Source: Blautia faecis
GTDB lineage: Bacteria; Bacillota; Clostridia; Lachnospirales; Lachnospiraceae
Assembly: GCF_020554845.1 (NCBI RefSeq)
Contig: NZ_JAJCIA010000004.1
Coordinates: 1-64,000 of the forward strand
Direction of reading: 5' to 3'
Length of the DNA stretch: 64,000 nucleotides
The translations under genes and the position numbers were made by a program. A model generated the notes under the pieces. The model ran no database searches. It was not told the origin of the DNA and worked only from the letters and a program-made list of their open reading frames with translations. Positions 58,940 through 64,000 of the stretch are shown piece after piece. Within the stretch, counting starts at the first letter, position 1. The number at the start of each line of letters is the position of its first letter.

Positions 58940-61198
58940 TTATTCTTCCAGACCTGCACACCATGCGATGCCGGCCAGAACAAAGAATGCGTTGGCTAAG
59001 CAAATGCCGTTGCCCCAGATACGGTACTCGGCCGAATCCGTATATGGGTCAGCCAGCCATTTCCGGATCTGCTTCTCCGTTTTCGGCTTCTTGGCATGGG
59101 TCACGATCTTACGGTGCGTTTCAAACACATCTGCCCAGAATGCCAGCTCTTCTTCGGTCGGGTCTTCCGTTCCGAGGTCTCTGCACCACCAGTCTGGGAA
59201 GCCCTGCAGTCTGGCACACTCGGTCGGTGTCAAACGGCGAACTGTATAGGTCACAGGTGCGGGCTGTGCTTCCGGATTGTCGATGACCAGACGGTCATTG
59301 AAAGCATCCTGCCCGTTGAAGCCGCTGGGATGTGCCCCGGTTGCCACCGTTCCCATGACACCCTCGTTCAAATGCGGTACCGGTGCGATGGTGGTCGGGT
59401 CTTTGTAATCCCGTGCCATCAGGGTCGGTGCGACTTCTTTTGCCACCTGCATATAGGAGCCGGTGGTCATGGCATACACATCCTCCGGTGCGCAGACTGC
59501 ATGGCGGTCAGTGGCATCCAGTGTAAAGCAGACATCCTCATTGACACCATCCCCCTGCGGACCGTTCTCATCCTTGCGGCCGATCATGTTGCCCTGCAGG
59601 ACGAAGGTCTGCATCTGGTCACTCCGGGTCGCCATCAAAGCGCCGGACTTACCATGCAGATCGATCAGCTCATTGCGCTGGTTCACATGGAAGACTGTCA
59701 CATCTTCCGGCTGTGCCACAAAGGTCTGCTGCTTCATCCCCGGATCTGCTGCCAGTGCCGCTGACTTTTCTCCAAGATCCCGGACTTCATCCCTCTGGTT
59801 CTGGGTAAAGGCGACCGGCTCTACCACACAGATACCGCCCTGATTGCAGGTCGGGTCACCGCCGCTGCGGTCCAGTGTCCGGGAAGTTTCGGCCTCATAA
59901 AAACCGCTGTGCGGATTATCGGACATCATGGAATGGCTGGCTTTGGAACAGACGCCATAGCATTTCGGAACGAACAGTGTCTGGTCGTTGTTGCAGCCGA
60001 GGGTGGCCGACTTTTCTTCCTGCCAGATGGCTCCCTTCCCGCCGCCCTCGCAACCGGAGCGAATTTTCAGTGTGACTGCCGGGGAGTTTTCAACATCTTT
60101 CACCGAGCTTTCCACTGAATTTTCAACAGCATCCATGACCATCGGGACATTGCCGCCACCCGTACCACACCGGCTTGTCAGTGTCTGCACCTTACCGTCC
60201 TCGGAAATCTTCACCCGGCTGTCAGCAGGATGATTCTCCAGTGCGATGGCGGCAGGCACAACACCAGCTCGGAGGGTCGGTGACCGCTCTTCCTCGTATC
60301 CGATGCTTCTGGCATCTGCGGAATGCTCGGTACAAAAACCGGCGGCTTCCAGAACACACGGCTGATGCCCATGCTCCTCTGCCCGTAGGGTTCCGGTCAC
60401 ATCTTTGGAAACATCCATCTGCCTGCCGCCCTGGTCGTTCAGACAGATCCGTCCTCCTGCTCCGTTACAGCCTGCCTCTCCAGTGCCGCTTTCAGCACCG
60501 GCGGCAGCTCTTTGCCACGCACGGAAGCCCTCCGCAGAATACCGAGACACGCCTTCGGACTCAAATAGTACCTTTGGGGCACTCTGGTCTGCAAAATCTG
60601 CGACAAGGTAGATACGTTTTCTTCTTTGGGGAACGCCCCACCACTGTGCATCAAGAACTCGATACGCGACGCTCCATCCGTCTCCCACATAGTAGTCGGC
60701 ATCGGGCCATCCTTTCTTCTCAGGCGCAGGCACCGAGGCGGCCGGTTCTTTAACACCGATGACGGCTTCGAGGACTGCTTTGAAGTCCTGCCCTTTGTTT
60801 GAGGAGAAGGCCCCTGGCACATTCTCCCACACGATAAATCTTGGTTTTTCTCCATTGGTCTTACACCTCATTTCCTTCACGATTCGGATTGCTTCGTAAA
60901 ACAGACTGGACCGTGAACCATCCAGACCGTCCCGCTTACCGGCGATGGACATATCCTGACAGGGACTCCCAAAAGTGATGATGTCCACTGGAGGCAGGTC
61001 TGCTCCGCTGATGGCAGACACATCTCCGTAGTGCTTCACCTGCGGCAGACGTTTGGTCGTGACCCGGATGGCAAACGGCTCGATCTCGCTGCTCCACACC
61101 GGAGTGATCTGCCCGGTCAACAGACCGCCCAATGGAAAACCCCCGGAGCCATCAAAGAGGCTGCCGAGGGTCAAAGTCTTATTCTGTTCTGTGCTCAT
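58940..61198 (-). CDS. DNA (cytosine-5) methyltransferase with repeated target-recognition region
   Basis: 752 residues. Motif I LFDGSGGFPLGG near 14-25, motif IV GSPCQDMS with the catalytic Cys near 78, motif VI WENVPGAF near 124, motif VIII PQRRKRIYLV near 190, and motifs IX-X (VRRLTPTECARLQGFP near 665, NGICLANAF near 735). Between VIII and IX lie ~400 residues, several times the usual length, with about eleven repeats around T-L or A-L (TGTLRAEEHG, SPTLRAGVV, VQTLTSRCG, SATLGCNND, SRTLDRSGG, APTLMARDY). It methylates cytosine, probably protecting phage DNA. Overlaps the N6 gene by 4 bases. Confidence 0.92.
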   Translation of the reverse strand: MSTEQNKTLTLGSLFDGSGGFPLGGLLTGQITPVWSSEIEPFAIRVTTKRLPQVKHYGDVSAISGADLPPVDIITFGSPCQDMSIAGKRDGLDGSRSSLFYEAIRIVKEMRCKTNGEKPRFIVWENVPGAFSSNKGQDFKAVLEAVIGVKEPAASVPAPEKKGWPDADYYVGDGWSVAYRVLDAQWWGVPQRRKRIYLVADFADQSAPKVLFESEGVSRYSAEGFRAWQRAAAGAESGTGEAGCNGAGGRICLNDQGGRQMDVSKDVTGTLRAEEHGHQPCVLEAAGFCTEHSADARSIGYEEERSPTLRAGVVPAAIALENHPADSRVKISEDGKVQTLTSRCGTGGGNVPMVMDAVENSVESSVKDVENSPAVTLKIRSGCEGGGKGAIWQEEKSATLGCNNDQTLFVPKCYGVCSKASHSMMSDNPHSGFYEAETSRTLDRSGGDPTCNQGGICVVEPVAFTQNQRDEVRDLGEKSAALAADPGMKQQTFVAQPEDVTVFHVNQRNELIDLHGKSGALMATRSDQMQTFVLQGNMIGRKDENGPQGDGVNEDVCFTLDATDRHAVCAPEDVYAMTTGSYMQVAKEVAPTLMARDYKDPTTIAPVPHLNEGVMGTVATGAHPSGFNGQDAFNDRLVIDNPEAQPAPVTYTVRRLTPTECARLQGFPDWWCRDLGTEDPTEEELAFWADVFETHRKIVTHAKKPKTEKQIRKWLADPYTDSAEYRIWGNGICLANAFFVLAGIAWCAGLEE

Positions 61199-61968
61199 CC
61201 GGCGACCTCCTCTCCGAGCATCTGCTCATTTGCTTTCTGGTAAAAGTCTCTGGATACTTCAAATCCGTAGCTGTTGCGCCCCAGTTCTCTTGCTGCTCTC
61301 AGCGTGGAGCCGCTGCCGGCGCAGGGGTCAATGACCACATCGCCCTCATCTGTAAAGGTCTCGATCAGTCGTTTCAGCACGGAGATCGGTTTCTGGGAAG
61401 GATGGATTTTCGGATATTCCCTGCCATCCCGCTTCCAGTCAAACCAGTTGAAGATCATATGGGGCTTTCCGTCCTCACCGAGATTACGGAACTTCGGGAG
61501 CTTTCCCCGGTACAGAACCAGAGCATACTCCGTTGCACCCACGATCTTCATGTTGGCCTTTAAAACCTGCGGACTGTAGTTCTTGCAAAACACCAGCGGG
61601 ATATAATTCTTGAAACCGTATTTCTCTGCTTCGGTGATCACCTTCGGGATCTGTTGAAACGCACAGAACACGATCATGCACGGCGCATCCTTCTCTCCTG
61701 TGCCGGGTTCTTTCTTCAGCAGGCGGTTGCAGAAGTGGAAATACTCTGCAATGTTGAAGGTGAAATCGGTATTGAATGCCGCCTTCCGCGCCTTGCTACT
61801 CTCCCCGTTTTTGTTGTCGCCATCCACATACCAGTCCGGCCGGCTGGCATAGAAATCTGTACCGATGTTGTACGGAATGTCTGCGATCACCAGCTGCGCC
61901 TTGGGGATGTTATAAGACTTGAAATTCTGGAAGTTGTCATGGATGAGGACGCATTTTACATCAGGCAT
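61195..61968 (-). CDS. DNA adenine (N6) methyltransferase, beta-type order
   Basis: 257 residues from ATG 61968 (GAGG 6 bases upstream; ATG 61974 touches the site). ADIPYNIGTDF near 31 is a DPPY motif with Ile in place of the first Pro; VIDPCAGSGSTLRAARELGRNSYGFEV near 213-240 is the SAM-binding motif. DPPY before FxGxG is the beta order. It methylates adenine (or N4 cytosine) in an unknown site. Middle gene of the three-methyltransferase operon; it overlaps the ParB fusion by 8 bases. Confidence 0.85.
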   Translation of the reverse strand: MPDVKCVLIHDNFQNFKSYNIPKAQLVIADIPYNIGTDFYASRPDWYVDGDNKNGESSKARKAAFNTDFTFNIAEYFHFCNRLLKKEPGTGEKDAPCMIVFCAFQQIPKVITEAEKYGFKNYIPLVFCKNYSPQVLKANMKIVGATEYALVLYRGKLPKFRNLGEDGKPHMIFNWFDWKRDGREYPKIHPSQKPISVLKRLIETFTDEGDVVIDPCAGSGSTLRAARELGRNSYGFEVSRDFYQKANEQMLGEEVAG

Positions 61969-63229
61969 CAGCATCCTCGCTTTCCGGCTCGAAGGTCGCC
62001 ACTTCCTCGAACTTCAGCTTCTGACCGTCACGGACAACAAACACATCATCGTAGTGACCATCGCTGTGTTCGATGTACCGCTTCACGATCACATCCACGA
62101 ACTTCGGGTCCAGCTCGATGCCCCGGCACACACGGTCGGTCTCCTCACAGGCGATCAGGGTCGAGCCGCTGCCCAGGAACGGATCGAGAACGATACCGTT
62201 GGTCATGGTGGAGTTGCGGATCGGATAGCTCATCAGGCCGATGGGCTTCATGGTCGGATGGTCCTTGTTGGACTTCGGCCGGTCATACTCCCAGATGGTC
62301 GTCTGCTTCCGGTCGGAATACCACTGGTGTTTTCCCTTCTGCTTCCAGCCGTAAAGACACGGCTCGTGCTGCCACTGGTAAGGACTGCGTCCCAGCACCA
62401 GCGCATTCTTCTTCCAGATACAGCACCCGGACAGGTAGAACCCGGCATCCTTGAATGCCTTACGGAAATTCAAACCCTCGGTATCGGCATGGAAGATATA
62501 GATGGAACCATCATCTGCCAGATGACCGTGCATCTGCTGGAACGCTGCCAGAAGGAACTGGTAAAATTCCGAATCACTCATGTTGTCATTCATGATCTTA
62601 CCGGCCGTCTCTTCCACATCCACGTTATAAGGGGGATCGGAAAGGACCATATTTGCCTTGGTTCCGTCCATCAGGGTGTCGTAGCATTCTGCTTTGGTGG
62701 AATCACCGCACAGAACGATGTGCTTTCCCAGATGCCAAAGGTCACCCTCTTTGGAGAAGCATGGCTGCTTCAGCTCGGATTCCACATCGAAGTCATCTTC
62801 CTTGACCTCTTTGCTGTGGACTTTGTTGAACAGCGTCTCAATCTCCGGCGGCTCAAAGCCGGTCTTGCCAAGATCGAAGTTGGAATCTTCGATGTCTTTC
62901 AGAAGGTCGGCCAGCAGGGCATCATCCCATGCACCCGTGATCTTGTTGAGCGCAATGTTCAGGGCTTTTTCCCTGGTCTTGTCGATGTCCACCACCGCAC
63001 AAGGCACTTCGGTATAGCCCAGCTCCATCGCTACGGTCAATCTCTGGTGGCCACCGATGATTGTCCTATCGGCATTGACCACCAAAGGATCTGCGAACCC
63101 GAACTCCGTGATGGAGTTCTTGATCTTCTCGTACTCTTTATCCCCCGGCTTCAGCTTTTTCCGGGGATTGTATGCGGCCGGCTTGAGTACGGACACCGGC
63201 AGCATCTTCAGTTCAGCAGTCGCTTTCAT
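61961..63229 (-). CDS. ParB-like domain fused to DNA (N6) methyltransferase
   Basis: 422 residues. N-terminal ParB/Sulfiredoxin-like domain (PVSVLKPAAYNPRKK near 12, IIGGHQRLTVAMELGY near 57-72). Then a methyltransferase with LSDPPYNVD near 193 and LDPFLGSGSTLIACEETDR near 355, beta order, HPTMKP near 330. ParB-methyltransferase fusions are common in phages; the ParB domain may bind nucleotide or DNA to guide methylation. GGAGG 8 bases before the ATG. No cognate restriction enzyme is seen. Confidence 0.92.
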   Translation of the reverse strand: MKATAELKMLPVSVLKPAAYNPRKKLKPGDKEYEKIKNSITEFGFADPLVVNADRTIIGGHQRLTVAMELGYTEVPCAVVDIDKTREKALNIALNKITGAWDDALLADLLKDIEDSNFDLGKTGFEPPEIETLFNKVHSKEVKEDDFDVESELKQPCFSKEGDLWHLGKHIVLCGDSTKAECYDTLMDGTKANMVLSDPPYNVDVEETAGKIMNDNMSDSEFYQFLLAAFQQMHGHLADDGSIYIFHADTEGLNFRKAFKDAGFYLSGCCIWKKNALVLGRSPYQWQHEPCLYGWKQKGKHQWYSDRKQTTIWEYDRPKSNKDHPTMKPIGLMSYPIRNSTMTNGIVLDPFLGSGSTLIACEETDRVCRGIELDPKFVDVIVKRYIEHSDGHYDDVFVVRDGQKLKFEEVATFEPESEDADA

Positions 63230-63250
63230 GTAAGCCCTCCTAATTCAGAT

Positions 63251-63475
63251 TCACATGCGCATGACCCCGGAGAACGGCACGAAAAAGGAGCCGAACAAAA
63301 AGCCCGACTCCATCTCATCTCCATCTTCCTGCGGCTGTTCAGCCATCTCGCACCATTCCGGGTTTTCCCCGTTCACGGATGCCAGGACCTTATCTTCCGC
63401 ATCGTCAATCGCATGTACACAGATACCCCCGGTGTTGAACATCGGAAACACACCGATAATCTTACTCACCCTCAT
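63251..63475 (-). CDS. Small phage protein of unknown function
   Basis: 74 residues, mostly beta-like (MRVSKIIGVFPMFNTGGICVHAIDDAEDKVLASVNG), Met/Phe-rich end. The start overlaps the upstream gene by 14 bases, suggesting coupling. No family recognised. Confidence 0.5.
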   Translation of the reverse strand: MRVSKIIGVFPMFNTGGICVHAIDDAEDKVLASVNGENPEWCEMAEQPQEDGDEMESGFLFGSFFVPFSGVMRM

Positions 63476-63956
63476 CCACTCCCTTCATCCCGTATCGATA
63501 ATCCCAATAACAATTCAGGCTGCAAAACTTCCGCTGCCGTTTTCCTTCATCTACGGCATGGAACTCCCTTCCACAGTTTTTACAGACCGCGATCCGAAAA
63601 GGCTTATGCTGCCTGTAATATTCCTCCCGGCAAGCCGGAGAACAGAACCGTCTCCGACCACTGTTTCCTCTCTGTACGAGAATGCGTCCGCAAACCGGAC
63701 AGCGCCGTTCCCCCGACCCATCCGGTGGCTGTAACTGGCAGCTCCCCGTTTCCGGCAGACCCAGTTCCCGGCAGTAATCTGTGACCTGTTCCAAAGAAAG
63801 CCCTGTGTTTTCTGCGATCTCCACACATTCAAACCCGGCAAGCCGCTGGCTTCGGACTTCTTCTCTCTCCGGGCGGTACTCATAGCCCTCAAACACACAG
63901 TCCAGCCGGACACCGTTCTTTACCACATCACGTTCTATGTTCAGCGGTTCTTCCAT
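63462..63956 (-). CDS. Zinc-finger phage protein
   Basis: 164 residues from ATG 63956 (GGAGG 9 bases upstream; ATG 63962 is only 3 bases from it). Residues ~40-75 form a helix-turn-helix-like part (EREEVRSQRLAGFECVEIAENTGLSLEQVTDYC). Two Cys clusters follow: CPVCGRIL...FCSPACREEY and CKNCGREF...FCSLNCYWDY, treble-clef type. It probably binds DNA and could regulate the methyltransferase operon. Upstream partner genes lie outside the window. Confidence 0.7.
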   Translation of the reverse strand: MEEPLNIERDVVKNGVRLDCVFEGYEYRPEREEVRSQRLAGFECVEIAENTGLSLEQVTDYCRELGLPETGSCQLQPPDGSGERRCPVCGRILVQRGNSGRRRFCSPACREEYYRQHKPFRIAVCKNCGREFHAVDEGKRQRKFCSLNCYWDYRYGMKGVDEGE

Positions 63957-64000
63957 TTGCATCGCCCTCCTTCCAGCGTCCTTTGTTTGCACAGGCACGG

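Overview
The window looks like the chromosome of a gut-type Clostridia (Bacillota, probably Lachnospiraceae or a relative) carrying a large, mostly minus-strand siphovirus-type prophage. This rests on gene content (HK97-type head genes, clostridial AAA-ATPase-like/PD-(D/E)XK proteins, Rpn-type nuclease, large serine recombinases, a Cys-rich collagen-like protein) and on a visible change from AT-rich DNA (about 1-9.7 kb) to clearly GC-richer DNA to the right. No rRNA, tRNA or CRISPR array was seen.

Layout. 1-9.3 kb, host-like accessory DNA: a partial collagen-like surface protein, a GT2 glycosyltransferase, a secreted protein of unknown function, two paralogous AAA-ATPase-like proteins (one truncated) around another AAA ATPase, and a decayed pair formed by an N-truncated macro-domain membrane protein and a frameshifted AbiH-like gene. 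9.3-9.86 kb: a gene-poor, AT-rich stretch full of AAGTGA/TCACTT dyads. 9.86-14.5 kb: a compact mobile module, XRE repressor / twin 19-bp operators / RepA-like ATPase / serine recombinase / two small proteins that repeat the recombinase's unusual C-terminal domain. 14.6-16.5 kb: Rpn-type nuclease, a fragment of a paralogue, and an unknown protein. 16.5-21.2 kb: two more large serine recombinases in tandem.

21.4-49.9 kb is a complete late module read right to left: small and large terminase, r1t-like holin, portal, ClpP-like protease, HK97 capsid, connector and neck genes, major tail protein, an SPFH/prohibitin-like protein, tail assembly chaperones, a plus-strand RelE-type toxin-antitoxin cassette with its own promoter, a ~1970-residue tape measure, distal tail, tail-associated protein, BppU, two long SGNH-hydrolase tail fibres separated by a G12 homopolymer, holin, LysM/SH3 protein and a multi-domain endolysin.

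50-58.8 kb holds many small genes, most units headed by a near-identical promoter (TTGNTA, 17 bp, TAATAT or GATATA). Its core is a predicted peptide-modifying set: an amidoligase, an amidoligase-like acidic protein with the same C-terminal motif, and two gamma-glutamylcyclotransferase-fold proteins, with DpnD/PcfM, DUF4314 and DUF3846 proteins. 58.9-64 kb holds three DNA methyltransferases in an overlapping operon (C5, N6, and a ParB-N6 fusion) plus two small phage proteins; the operon begins beyond the right edge.

Most interesting: (1) the amidoligase/cyclotransferase cluster under the repeated promoter; (2) the poly-G tract inside a leader ORF that would overlap the start of the second tail fibre, a candidate phase-variation switch; (3) the repressor-RepA-recombinase module with a triplicated domain; (4) the ladder of repeats in the target-recognition region of the C5 methyltransferase. 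Family names come from recognising motifs by eye; no database search was run.
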